Below, piece after piece: positions 28,601 to 41,300 of a DNA stretch of 64,000 bases. How positions within the stretch are numbered: position 1 is the first letter of the stretch; every line of letters begins with the position of its first letter. Under the pieces are notes generated by a model, which ran no database searches, had not been told where the DNA came from, and saw nothing but the letters and a program-made list of their open reading frames with translations. A program made the translations under genes and the position numbers. Origin of the DNA: Rhabdornis inornatus (Eukaryota > Chordata > Aves > Passeriformes > Rhabdornithidae); the NCBI GenBank assembly GCA_013397075.1, contig VWZS01002368.1, positions 806,001 through 870,000 of the forward strand. The letters run 5' to 3'.

Positions 28601-31600
28601 TCTGGGCACACTAGAAGAATCCTAAAAAAATCAGACTTTTTTCCCCCAAAAAAACCCCAGCCCTGAGTCACTTCTGCAGTGCTTCCATCCTACACTTCAA
28701 AGCCTGACACTCCAAGTCCTCTGCTGTAGCAGACCCTGGAGTCCCAAACACAGGGATTTGTCTGGCAGAGCAGGGAGCCTCACACTCCCCTGCCACAGCA
28801 TTTACCCTGCAGGACAGCCCATCTGGAGCCCACAGCACACCTCTGGGATTGCCATCCATTCTGAGAAGGGAAAGAGGTCAGGGTTCCCCACGGGGCACAG
28901 CCAGACTCAGCACAGCCCCTGTGCACACAGGATTGGGAAAAGGCTGCTGGTGACTGAGCCCAGGTGCACAGGACATTCAAGCTCATCTAGAGCTCCTCCC
29001 AGGTACCAGTAAATCAGAAGAAGAGTAAGAATTTGGGCATCTCACCAAGCAGCTTCATTTTGAGTGTCCATGGCTCCCTGAGGGCTCTTTTCACAGCAAA
29101 ATATTGAGACTGTCAGCCCTGAAGCACTTCTTAACTAAAAGCTATATAGTTGCTGCTGAATAATCTGATACTCAACTCAAGCATGCCTTAAGAATCCTAT
29201 ACTAAATAAAGAGGAAAATCTGTTTTCTAGATGTTATTTTCACATTTCTATCTAAAAAGACTCTATCCATAAATTTACTTCATTTCAGAGTTATAGATGC
29301 TGGAGATATACCACTCAGACATGTTCCCTTCATCAGACTAACCAGTCCTAGAGAGGGGATGTTGCCTTTCAGACACTACTGTGCAGGTACTCAGACATTA
29401 TCTTAGGGTTCAGCAGCGCCAAGATAAGTGGAATTTTAAATTGCTTTTGATGTTTCTTACATCTACAGTAATGAATGACAACAGCTATCTTTTGTGATAC
29501 ATGTGCATCTGAAGATCATTATCATGCTGTATGCACTGAAAAAAAAAATTTAAACATTAAAAGACTACCTAAATCAGTTTCATATAGCCAAGACCAAAAG
29601 GAAACTGCAGAAAAGCAAAAGGCAGTATCTTTTGTGTCCTTTTTTATTACTACAATACACATACTAGAGAAATATAAATATATTGTTTCTTACTCTGAAA
29701 GGTATTTTCCTTGGCCAACAGAATTTTCTCAACCTTTTTTAAGGGAACAGATTTTCAGCTATTTGAAATGGCACACTGTTTTATGAATGATGCTAAGTTT
29801 CAAGGGTTATTTTTCATTGCAAAGCCTTCTTTCACTAGTTGTAGCAGAATAGAACCAGGACAATTTATTTTGCAATAATCTTTCTTGATATAGCTAAAAT
29901 GGATAGCACAGGACATGAATAAACACAGAATTTCAAGCTTCCTTTGCTTCCAGTGCAAAATAAAATAGGTATCAAAAACAGATCAGAAGCAAAGGAATAA
30001 TGGAAAAAAAAATCTAAATTTTCACACAGGCTTCATGATCAAAGACAAAATCCAGAGTGATCTAGTAGAAGCAAAAATGAGATGAACTTCATTAGGTCCA
30101 TACCACTGAAAGCTCTCATGTTCTTTGTTTTATAAAGCACATCAGAATATTCTCCAACCTTAAAATTACACCCATTTCTCCAAGTATTACTATTCCACAG
30201 AAAGTGAATCGAAGTACCAGAAAGAGAATTATTCATGTGGCTTTGGACTTCTGGGTGAGTTGGCAACAAAATCAAATTTCCGGCGTTTCAGGCTGCAACT
30301 CTGAGCAAGCAGCTCTCCCTCCCACTCTAATGATTTCAATGAATAAGAATTGCATTGGTGAGAAATACCAGGAGAAAAAAAACTGTGAGCAAGAATTAGC
30401 TGAGATACACAAGTCAACTTCAGACAGCTTAAGAAAACTCCAGCTGCGTTGCTTAGGCAAAGCTAATTTCACCCCTAAGACTGAACTTCTTATTAAATCA
30501 CTGAGTATGAAAACCAACACACAAACATGTATTCATTTTACAGATTCCATTAAATCAGTTGGGTTTCAGTAGAGCACAACTACCTCACCTCTCTGGGATA
30601 GCTCTCTTGGTGCTTTTCCTGTTAATGTGGAACAGGTAAAACACTCAGTTCAGCTACGAAACCCATCTGAGCAGAAGGGCAGTGCAAGCAGTGGTTCCTC
30701 CCAGGGATACCCAGTGCCCAAGGGATGGACAGGAAGGGGATCTTCTGAGCAGAGACAGAAAACCCACAAGCAAAGTCTGAGTTCATTTTCACTGCACACC
30801 ACCACTGAACATGACAAATAAGCACTCATCTTTGCAAGAGGTATACTTAGGAATTTTCTCAGAAGATACACCTCAGAGAATAACACTGTCAATGCCAGAG
30901 AACAAGGGTTTTTCAGGTCTCTTTCGAAAGCCAGTATCTTTATGTTGCCAGATCCTGAGGAATATTACATTAAGCTTTTAAGGGGCATTCCTAGTTGTAA
31001 GCAGTATGATTTGATAGAAATGCAGGGACAACATGGCCCAATTTGATCAGACAAGATTAAAAGAATGAGAACATGGAACACAGAGTATTGACTTTGCAAA
31101 GTCAAGCTGTAAAGCCTGAAATCACTTCCATTTAGCAGATGCAGTGTACCAAGACTTAAAATCCAGTACAAGAAGGTCTGGCTACTGATCCACAGAGTTC
31201 ACCATAAACTTAAAGGCATCAGCAAACAACTCCTGCCTCAGAACATATCTCGAACTCCATCAAGATGTCAGATGTCTGCTGTACTCTCAGCTCCCTCTAC
31301 AGTATAGAAAATAAATCAAAAATATTGCTGGACTCCTTGGCACCTTTACAGAGTGCTGTAAGTACCTGGGTTTGAAAGAAAGATTTTGACTGTCAAAATT
31401 TCTTTACGTATGATCTCCATACATATTTGAAGGGCAGAAGTTTTGAAAATTTACAGCCATTCTTGTAGATTAAGGTGACAACTGAACCCAGCCATTCCAT
31501 TTAACAAGTGTCACAGCTCATGGCAGTGACAGAGCTGCATTCAAAACTGGTGAAGGAAGGGTTAAACCAGTTGTCACTTGGTGAAATTCTGACACTGACT

Positions 31601-34600
31601 TTCATGGAGACACTTGGCTACCAAGGGCAATGAAAAACTGTGGTGGCATTCATTGACCTTTCCTCCACACCTAATGCTGCCTGACACAAAGACTTAAATT
31701 AGTCTGTCAATTATAAATTGCCACTCCGCTCTCACTCTGATCAACTAAATCATCTGAGATATTAAATACAAAACCTCCCCTGTACCTGCCTTGGCAATAA
31801 GTCCCATGAAAACATTCATTGTTGGGTAAGTTTTTGAGCTTGCACCAATCTTTCACAGCTGTGATAAATCACTGTTACTACAGTTTGTGTGACTGCAAAT
31901 TTATCTTAAAAGAGATGAAATCACATTTCCAGTTACAGCTTGTACTACAAAATAAGATGGTTACTCTTGTAGACCTTTTAAAGGCTATTTCTAGAGCCAA
32001 TTTTGGAATTTTAAGGACCTACTGCTGGCCCCAGAGCCTGAAATCAGATACTTGCTCAGATCTAGCATCTGTTTAAGTTCATCTGAGAAGAAAGAGGGGA
32101 GGAGGAGAATAATATTAATAAAATAGCAAAGTTAATGCCTAACAACTTCCTGAAATGACCTGGAGTTGAACTGAATAAGAGAGTCAACTACCAACCTCAT
32201 TTGGAGAATGTCAACAGAACATAAAAACCATTGAGGATGCAGTTAACACCACCTGACCCAGCAACACAAGTGTCTTCAACGTTTTATAGACTACACCACA
32301 AGCACTGATTCTGTCTATAAAAAAATTAATGCTTTTCAAAATGCCAGACCTGGAGGGTTTCTTTTTTTGAATTTGTCTCTATTTTATAGGCTTACAAAGC
32401 TTGTGACATAATTAAAGCAAGTCACAACATTGTCTTGCATGTGAGTATAGAGCAATAATCATAGGGCTGCTCTGTACATTGTACTTCATTTTTTGAGACA
32501 CCTCTTTTATCTTAGGTATCATTTATGCTTTTATGCATTTACAGACTGAAAAGAGTATATTTAAAGAGGTTTAAAAACTACAAGACTGTCTTCATACCTG
32601 AGCCTGACACTTTCAATCATGTTAAATTATACTGCTCTAATACTAGAGTCTCACTGAAATCTAGATCAGTTTAGAAATCTCTTTACACATTTCTGGGCAA
32701 TTGCTCACCACAATAAACTCTTTGCTCAGAGATAAAATATTCTCAGAGTATCCATTTTACCAATGCAGAATATCTACATATAAGCTTTGGAAACCATCAT
32801 CAGGATAAACTCAGCTCAGCACCTGAGGGAAGTCTCTCACTGTCTATGTGAAATGTGGAAGCAAGGTCCTGGACTACAGGCAACAGCCAGAAGAGGGCAG
32901 GGAAGAAAATCCAGGACAGAGGCACTGAGGCAAGTAACAGGATTAGACTGAAATTATAAAAGTGAATTCACTTTTTATCACTTTCTCACACTTTTTAGAT
33001 TTAAGTGTTCTCTGCAGAGATGCCCAAGAGACAGATGTTTTAATGAATGCCCCAGCAAGTCTCACCATATTCACCACAGTCAAATAAAGAACAGATGTAG
33101 TAACTTAACAAGAGGTACCTCACTTTAACTACTTGATCACCCTTCTTCTAAAGCATCCATGCTTGCAATTTCATCCAAATGATACACCAGAACTATAAAA
33201 AGCTCCTTGGCCTGCAATCTGGATCATCTCACTCCCATCTGTAAATCATCAGCTAACCACTGACTAATCAGCAGTTACATGCTTTAGGTAGCAATTTATT
33301 TCATAATTTTGAAAAAAAACATATACAAAATTATTGTGGGCTTTAAGAGGCATGCAGGAATAAGATTAACAGATTTCTTATTTAGCTTGAATATAACTTA
33401 AATGACATTGTCTGTATCAACAAGCTAACACAGTACATGTGAAACTAGTTTATTTATATTCCTTTAAGCTTGCCACCAGATTTTATAAGCTGTATTAGCC
33501 CAAGGCATGAAACATTCATAAGACAAGTAAAATTTCTGGCCACATAGTTTATGCTCCGTAATTTTGCAGCTGCATAGCTCAGAAAGAATGAGTAGTGAAA
33601 AAAACTAAACACCACAACTAGCCTCATTCATTCCCAAATGCATTATCACTTAAAGAAGTGAAAATTCCAATATCTTACTTTTTAACACACAGCAAAACTT
33701 AAAAAAAAAACTCAAAAAAACCCACCACCCCTCTAAGTTTGCATCCAAGTGGACTTGGTTCTTTTGAACATTTACTCATTCCCAGAGAAGGCCATCAAGC
33801 TCTTAATAGTCCCTTAAGCTCAAAATAAAGGTGGAGCTCTTGGCCATACTGCCTTGGAATGTTAAGTCTGTAAACCAGGCAAAGTATTTTATATACTTAC
33901 AGGTGGTTTTGATTCTATAATAAAAGGGATTTAAATTCCTAAATCCTACAGTGTTATTATGAACCTTTAAGACAGTTTGCTAAACTTCAACAATGTGCCT
34001 TTATCTTTAAATTCTTTCAGATTCCCTACTGTTTAAAGAGAAAGAACTTTCATAAGGCTGATTAAAATTTTCCTAAGCTATATAGTTTCATAAATATGTT
34101 TTCATGAAGAAAGAAGAGCTCTTGAACTTGAGATGGGCAGCTTTTGAATCCAGAAATTCAATTTCCTTAGAGAATATCTAAAAGCCACATTACAGGAAGC
34201 TATGGTTCCTGACTTAAGGGAAGTGGAGGGAAGGAAAAAGTAAAATAACAAAATGTGCAGCTGACCTGAACCTGCCAAAAAAATCAAAATAAATATTACC
34301 CTGCATATATTGTCCCAAGCACATGTTGCATTATAAACAGCAACTGGCAAGCACCAATAAATAAAAAGGATATGAACTTTATTTAATATGTCTACACTTA
34401 GCAAATTATCAAAAAAAAAAACAGCAGCACAAGTTATTCTATCAGTATTCGTAAGACTTCTCTTGCATTTTCCTCACATTTCAAATTAATTTCTAATTGC
34501 TTTTGCTAGTAAAAAATACAGAAATATAGGAATTATCTTAATGATAATATTGTACATTGACAAATCAGTATCTACCACGTGAAGTAGTGCAGACTTTAAA

Positions 34601-37600
34601 TACATTAAAAAAACCCAACACTGCTTAAAGTCTGTCCTCAGTAAACTTAGTACTCCAAAGCACCAGCAAATTTACCTGTAGCCCTTCTAATCTACTCCAG
34701 TGTAAACACATTTTCTCATTGTACATTTCTTTTTCCAAATTCCCTTTTAAAGCATTACATTATCTGCTCTGGCAATGTCACTCTCTGCATTTAGATACAG
34801 TTTATACAAGTATACCAATTAGTCTTTCATATTAACTAAACTTACTGCTTCATCTAGGTATTTCTATTACAATCAAAAAACTTTGTCTCAGCATATTAAA
34901 TTTGGTTTTATTTATTATACTGCAGTAGTAAATATTTTTGAAAATAGTATTTTTCATAAGTTACACTTGTGTCATACTTAAATTTCATTTCCTTTACTTC
35001 AACTCTGTTCCAATTTCACTAAAAGCCCATTCTTAAGTTTACTGCTCATTATATCCTGTCAATGCATTTGTTTGCTCTTTATGTCAATGTATCAGTGTTA
35101 CTCCCTCTTTGGTTACTTTACTGGGGATCATGTCTATATTCAGTCACCAAATTGAGTTTTTCCAGGTTCATTTGGGTCAAATAAAGGTAAGAAGGACGGT
35201 AAGTAGTAATTATGCAGTCCAAGTGTAAGAATTAACAGATTAGGGGTTTTTGTCGAAACTCAAATGTTATTGCAAGCACAGAAAAGGAAAAACAGAAGCT
35301 TGGTCTTTCACAATTAACTGATTTAGTAAAATTATTTAAATGGTTGTTGTTTTCAATGAGAAACATTGCTACATTACAAAATCCATGTGTTAAAAGAAAT
35401 TAAACTAAAAATTGTGGGTTTTATTCCAGAAGTGCCCAACAGGCAAATAGTGATTTTTCATCAGAACTGAGTAGACACAAGTGCAGAATGCAAACAGTTT
35501 GAAAATACCAAGTGTGGACTAAATCCTGACAATCTTTATGCCTGCCAAGGATAATATTTGACCCTATCTCTTCTCTCCTGAGAAATAAAATAAAAATTTT
35601 ACTTTTTCTGGGTTCAATGCATAAGTATCTAATAAAAATATCAAAAATAATAATTTATGATAATTACTCGTATGTTAAAAAACCACCCTGCCACTAAAGT
35701 ATTTTAAAATATGTTCTTCATTTAATTCTCTCCTCTCCTAATATACACAGTTAAAATCCATGTTCTTACAGCAACATGAAAATAAAATTCAAGATAATTT
35801 TGATATATCAGCATCGAAGAGGTTTCTTATTTCTTTATATTTGGAATCTCTCTTTGAAGATTAATTCATTGGAATTATTGGTTTCCTTCTGGGAATCATT
35901 TTTTCTGGTCTCCAGACTATCAAAATATTATTACTGTAATTAACATGTATTTGAAGACTTGATATTAATGCATTGCTTTCAAACTCTACTGAATACCTTG
36001 TACCAATCAACTTATTCATGGAATAAAATGACAGAGGCAAACTCAGAATTATATTGATCCAATACAGCAATCCAACAGCTATCACATATGAATCCACCTT
36101 AAAAAAGTTAAGATTTTAATTCTTCTGTAACTGAACTGCAGAACAAAGCAGTACTTAAAAGTCCTTGAAAATTTTAGCATCTTTGGCCTCCCCATGTACT
36201 TCTCAGATGATTTATGAAATCCAGGACATCTTCATGGTACTTCATAAATAAACAATTATGACAACTTTTCATGCAGAAACAGTGGAATCATCAGAGCAGA
36301 TTTGTTCACATCCATCACATTCTTATCCTTAACTGACATTGAGGACTGCACCTGCAATTTTTAATTCATAACTCACCATCTGAAGACATCACTGTCACTT
36401 CCCTTATGGTTGTTTTCCTCATCAGAACCTCTGTCTCCAGATGAACATTTTGATGCAGAGAAGGAAGCTGTTTTTTCCAGCTTGGATTCAGACAGGCAGG
36501 AATGGACATCAAAGCTGATCAAGAAGATCCCAAAACCTTACTAAAATGTGATGTGATCCCAGCTTCTTCAGAAAATGAGAACAACTAGCCAGCAAGCACA
36601 TGAACTGGATAAGAACTTCGCAAAAGCAAAATAGTGCACAAGTATTTTTTCTGAAGTGTGTTGCACGTATTCTAAGGTACAATTACTAAGCACTCCTGTG
36701 GCTGCTTGGTTTACTTTTAGGCTTATTTTGTTGTAGGTTCTAGGCCAGACTTACTGTGGCTAGTGCCAGCTACAGCTAGAAATTAATCTAGAACTGTTAG
36801 GTAGGTTACAACTACCTACTGTTTTCCAACAGAAAAGGAAAAAACATGGGAAAAAATACCTTTCCTACCATCTTCTATGAAATATAATTCTTCTAGAAAC
36901 AAATACCTCAGCTCTTCTTCCAAGCTAAGGCAACCTTGCAAGGAAAGCAGCTTTGACTATGTAAAAATTAACATATTTATTTAAAGTTTTTCCCTTCAGA
37001 ATGTTTAACCCTAAAGGTAAAGGTCCTACTTCAACGGGGCCCCAGAGGGCTGGCTGAAAGGCAATAGTTCACTTTTGAAACTCAAGTCTGAGACTCATGT
37101 CCCCATGGCTTAAGCAAACAAGGACAAATTTAATCCCCTGAACTCTGACCTGGAGCAGTACAACACTTGGATTATCTGATGACATTATGTTGCCAACAAT
37201 CGTTTCCTTTTTTAATAGAAAGATTTTTAATCTGTATTTTTCAGTTCAAATGCTCCACATATCTTGTATCTGATGTAACATGGTGTTAAAAGTCACTGTA
37301 GTAAATCGAGCTAATGTGAATGAATCTGTCCTAAGAATCAAAGTCAGAAGTTTTCAAAGGTCTTAAATAACAGCTGTGATGAAGCTGTTCCTTGTTTTGC
37401 TGTTTCTTTTTACCCACACAGCTTTTTAATTTATGTCCTGGTCATCAGCTGAAGTAATAGGAAATAATAATAATGCAAGATACAAAGTAAAGCAATTTGA
37501 AAACAGAACCTCTTCCTCCCTTTTCAAATACCTTAATGACTTCAAAATGCACTATCCATAATACTGGCAAAAAAAATTATTTAGCTGATTTTTTTTTAAC

Positions 37601-37799
37601 AATTCTGAATGCCTCTCATTGCTGCTATTTCATATTATATGCAACAAAACTTTCAGTGAATATTTCACAGGTGATCCCAGTAATTACACAAATCATTCCA
37701 CCCTGGCACTGCAAGATGTGGGATTAGTTCACCTTCACAAGCTCAGTCGTGCCATAGACAGGCACAAACACTGCACACACAGACACAAGGCTACCAAGG
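25626..37799. other. Intron 1, middle part: no gene seen
   Basis: Mostly AT-rich sequence without recognisable exons. One GC-richer but CpG-poor block lies at about 28660-29010, and a balanced-composition block at about 31440-31760. Neither matches a repeat or gene I know. The longest ORF (30204-30572, plus) has no recognisable domain. Confidence 0.65.
31088..31105. repeat. Perfect 18-bp palindrome
   Basis: The sequence TTGACTTTGCAAAGTCAA equals its own reverse complement. It could be a binding site for a dimeric protein or simply chance, as nothing around it helps to decide. Confidence 0.9.
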
Positions 37800-37946
37800 T
37801 GTGGTGCATTGACCTTGTCTGGACACCAGGTGCTCACCACTCGATCCCTCCCCTCTCCAGCTGGACAGGGGAGAGAAAATAAGATGGAAAATGACTGAAG
37901 CAAAAGTGAAAGTTTGTGCATGCAGAAGCAAAGGGGGAGGGAAAGG

Positions 37947-37952
37947 TTTATT
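37947..37952 (-). terminator. AATAAA polyadenylation signal in the solo LTR
   Basis: The minus strand reads GGGAATAAACC about 130 nt downstream of the LTR TATA box, as expected for the end of the R region. It also lies in sense inside ADGRA3 intron 1, so it could in principle cause premature polyadenylation of the gene's transcript. Confidence 0.5.
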
Positions 37953-38080
37953 CCCTACTTCCCACCAACAAGCGATGCTCAGCCACTTCCTGGGAAGCAG
38001 GGCTTCAGCACAGGTAACAGCTGCTCCAGGAAGCAAACCATGCAAACAACAAATGCTCTCCTTTCTCCTCCTTTCCTCAG

Positions 38081-38088
38081 ATTTTATA
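38081..38088 (-). promoter_or_regulatory. TATA box inside the solo LTR
   Basis: The minus strand reads GATATAAAATCTGAGG at the position where the ERVK LTR promoter is expected. Transcription from it would run in the same direction as ADGRA3, towards exon 2. Confidence 0.6.
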
Positions 38089-38334
38089 TCTGAGCTGATG
38101 TCACGTGGTATAGAATATCACTTTGGTTAATTTGGGTCAGCTGTCCCAGTTGTGTCCTCTCCCCTCCTGCTGGGGGAATGCTGGAGAGACAGCACCAATG
38201 CTGTGCCAGCCCTGCTCAGCAGCAGCCAAAGCACTGAGGTGTTCTCAGCACCTCTCTAGATACCAATGCAAAGCACAGCACTGGGAGAGCTGCTGTGGGA
38301 AAGTGAACTCCAGCTCAGCCAGACCCAATACACA

Positions 38335-41300
38335 GGAACACTGAGGAGTGTTGTGTACTGACATAACACAGAATCCCTCTGAAATTCTGAACTAATATAT
38401 AAAACTATGTCAAGTAATTTTCAAATATGTGTAACAGGGCTGTGAGGGGCCAGATCTCTGAAGATGTGCCTAGTCCCTTTGTTCCCAGACAGAACTCAAA
38501 GGTCTTTCCACTATGGAAGACAAACCAGGATTAAGAAGGGGTTAATCTAGACCTTCCTATGTCATTGCTTTCATACAGTTAGAGGAAGAATTTGATGGAG
38601 GTATTTTTTTGCTGTTTGATAGTTGGTTTTTGAAAATTCATTGTGTTTCATTTGTATCAAAATGTTCACCACCACTGCTGGTCTTCTGGCAACCACCATG
38701 GTGTCCCCATGCTGGTGTCTCGCTGAGTTCAGGACATGAGTGTGCTTTGGATGGAATCCTGTTCGTTCCCCCTTTTATGCTCTGGTCTGTGGCACAACGC
38801 TGCCTCCAAGCACGCTGATGGGATTTCTTGTGGGTGAAATGAAGTTCAAGCCCTGCTCCAGGAATCCTTCCAGAAGGAGAGGAGAACTCAGTCTGCAAGA
38901 CCAGACTAAAGCTAGTCTGAAATTAAATACAAACACACATTCCCACCCCCCAAAGCATGTAAAAAGGAGTTCTACAGCAGCATTTAACACTCCAGAAACC
39001 TCTCTGGGATGGACGCCCACTCCTCATCACCAGCTCCTTCGCACAGAACTGGCTGTGCTGGAGCTCTGAACAAATGCCCTGGTTAGCCAGACACCTGCTC
39101 ACCATCTGCCCTCCTGCTGGCTGGAAGTCCCAGGTGAACAGCCAGCTCTACCCCAGGCAAAATCTCCAGGCAGAATAAGGCCCCATACTTCCTCGCCCTC
39201 AGACATCATCACAGCAGCTTCCGTATTTCATGCTGTGATGAGGAAAAGGAAATACTTCCTTCTGATCACCATCACTCTCATCCCACGGGATGTCAGACAA
39301 AAATACAGGCAATAAACACAGGAGAAGCTCAATTAATTTACTCGCAGATTACTCAGTTTCCATACTTGGCTGGAATGCCTTAGAAATATTGAAAATCCAT
39401 GACAAGTGACGTCCCCCAAACCCCACCCTCTCACACCTCTGCCACAAGCCCCACAAACCTGTCAATCAGTCTGGCTGGAAAAGCAATGCAGGGATGCTTT
39501 TGTTTATCATCAGGAGCTGTTGCCATTTTATCACATTATCTGTGACCTCTTACACATAAAAAGTTCTTTGGTATTTCCATTACAGTATGTGCAAGAAATC
39601 CAGCACAAACATTCTTCTTTGTATCCCTGTAATGGGAGAAAATGGCAATGACTTGATAGGTGGATGTGAAAATGCAGAAAGACTGAAAGGAAGTACAGAT
39701 TATCATTAAGCCCCACCTCTGACAACTAAAGAAGCATCCAGTATTTACCTGAAGGATGCTGTTCCACTGTATTGACAACAGTCATCTAAATCTCTATGAT
39801 ATTCACCAGTTTACTACTTTCCTACAAGCTATGCATCACCACTGCTCCCCCTGATTTCTTTTTTTCCTATCATCTCAAATATAATAATCCTGCAACCTAA
39901 ATTTATACTTTTCAAATGACAGAATTCAGAGACGTATTTGTCTTGAGGACAACAGTTTAACTCCCTAAGGTGCTTTGTTTTGTGAGGATTTTTAACTGTT
40001 CCTAAACACTGGATGTCATTTATGAACACCATCAACATGTGTCTTAGCAGAACCAAAAATGACAGAGTTATCTATCAAAATACAACATGTATCATTTGTA
40101 TCATATATAAAATTTTTGCTTGCTTTCAACTACTCTTTCTGAACAACAAATACTACAGATAAAAGTATAAATTTAGCTTTAGACAAGCCTACAGATTTTG
40201 GTAAATGCCAGAATTAAGCCAATGTGCACATTGTGTACTCAAACCAGAATGTAAATACTGTAATATTGCATTTCTGCCACAAACTATACATTTCTTATGG
40301 TAAACTTAAAAGTTGTATTTTGAGTATCTTTAAAAATAGCAAATCAAGGAACATTCTTTTATAAAATGGATCTTGACTTTAAATGCTGAACCAATTACAA
40401 AGAGCTGATTTCTCACTACAGAAAATGGGAATTTCTCTCTCTCACAAACATGATTAAAATCAATCAAGTACCGTGCTATCGTTTTGCACAAAAGGAACTA
40501 TTGATATATTTCTGTCAGACTGGTATGAGCAAGTTTCCCCATTCTATATTCATTAAAGTAAAGTAAGATCTTAGTCACCTTGAAAGAACAGAGAACATGT
40601 TCTGCACTCTCTGTTCTTGACAAAAATCCCAGAAACTGCAACTATCACTCTCACCAGGCCCATAATGTAAGTGCTTAAATATACAATTGATGCGTCCTGG
40701 GAAGAATTAAATTCAGAAAGAGCTTGTTTTAAGTCATTCAATATCCTTTTATTTTATTAGAAATCCCCAAAGTATAACTTTTGCTACTCATGTGCCAGCT
40801 CCTGTTGTCAGTTTGTATTTTCTCAGCTTGGCTATTGTCAAGATTTATTGACAATAACATTTGGACACATACTCCATCAAAATGCTGTATAAATACATAC
40901 TGTATTAAGTAAGTCTTGCAATCTTTGATCATGCATGCTGTACCATAAGCCCTTTCTATACAGACCTCATTAACGGTGCCATTAAACTGATGTGACTTTA
41001 AAAAGTTTTTCCTGTGAAAATGGTACCTGTTTGCAGAAAGGGGTGGCAGCAATAATTTTTACCACCACCAGAGAATCAGGATAGCATCTGGAGAAACTAC
41101 ACATGAAGTGAAGAGCTCTAAAGAGTGGAAGGGAACAGCAGCTTCCTCAAATGCCTGCAGCATCGATGCCATAAAAACATTTCAAGATTCTGCTACCGAA
41201 TTCTGGCAAAGGACTTTGCTCTTGAATACCTTTATAATGGTTTGCACATTGTCTTAGAAAGCCAGTTTTAAGTTACAGAGGAGAAAAAAAGCTTGCTGGC

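Larger units (their letters stand above)
37800..38334 (-). mobile_element. Solo ERVK-type LTR (avian), sense strand minus
   Basis: On the minus strand the element starts TGTATTGGGTCTGGCTGAG and ends GCACCACA, giving the TG...CA ends of an LTR. Its layout follows the widespread bird ERVK LTR: a GGGACAGCTGACC block, a GATATTCTATACC block, a TATA box (38081-38088), a purine-rich stretch, then an AATAAA signal (37947-37952). No gag, pol or env sequence lies next to it, so it is a solo LTR, probably left by recombination between two LTRs. No convincing target-site duplication is visible (CCAAGG on one side, GGAACA on the other), so the ends may be off by a few bases or the copy is old. It has the same orientation as ADGRA3. 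Family assignment rests on memory of the consensus. Confidence 0.8.

Noticed and set aside
30204..30572. 122-codon ORF on plus
   Set aside because: No domain, no repeat or gene similarity recognised, and no exon-like splice context. Its length is within chance for this much sequence.
38081..38334. Full endogenous provirus around the intron 1 LTR
   Set aside because: The sequence on both sides is ordinary intron with no viral coding region and no second LTR within the window.
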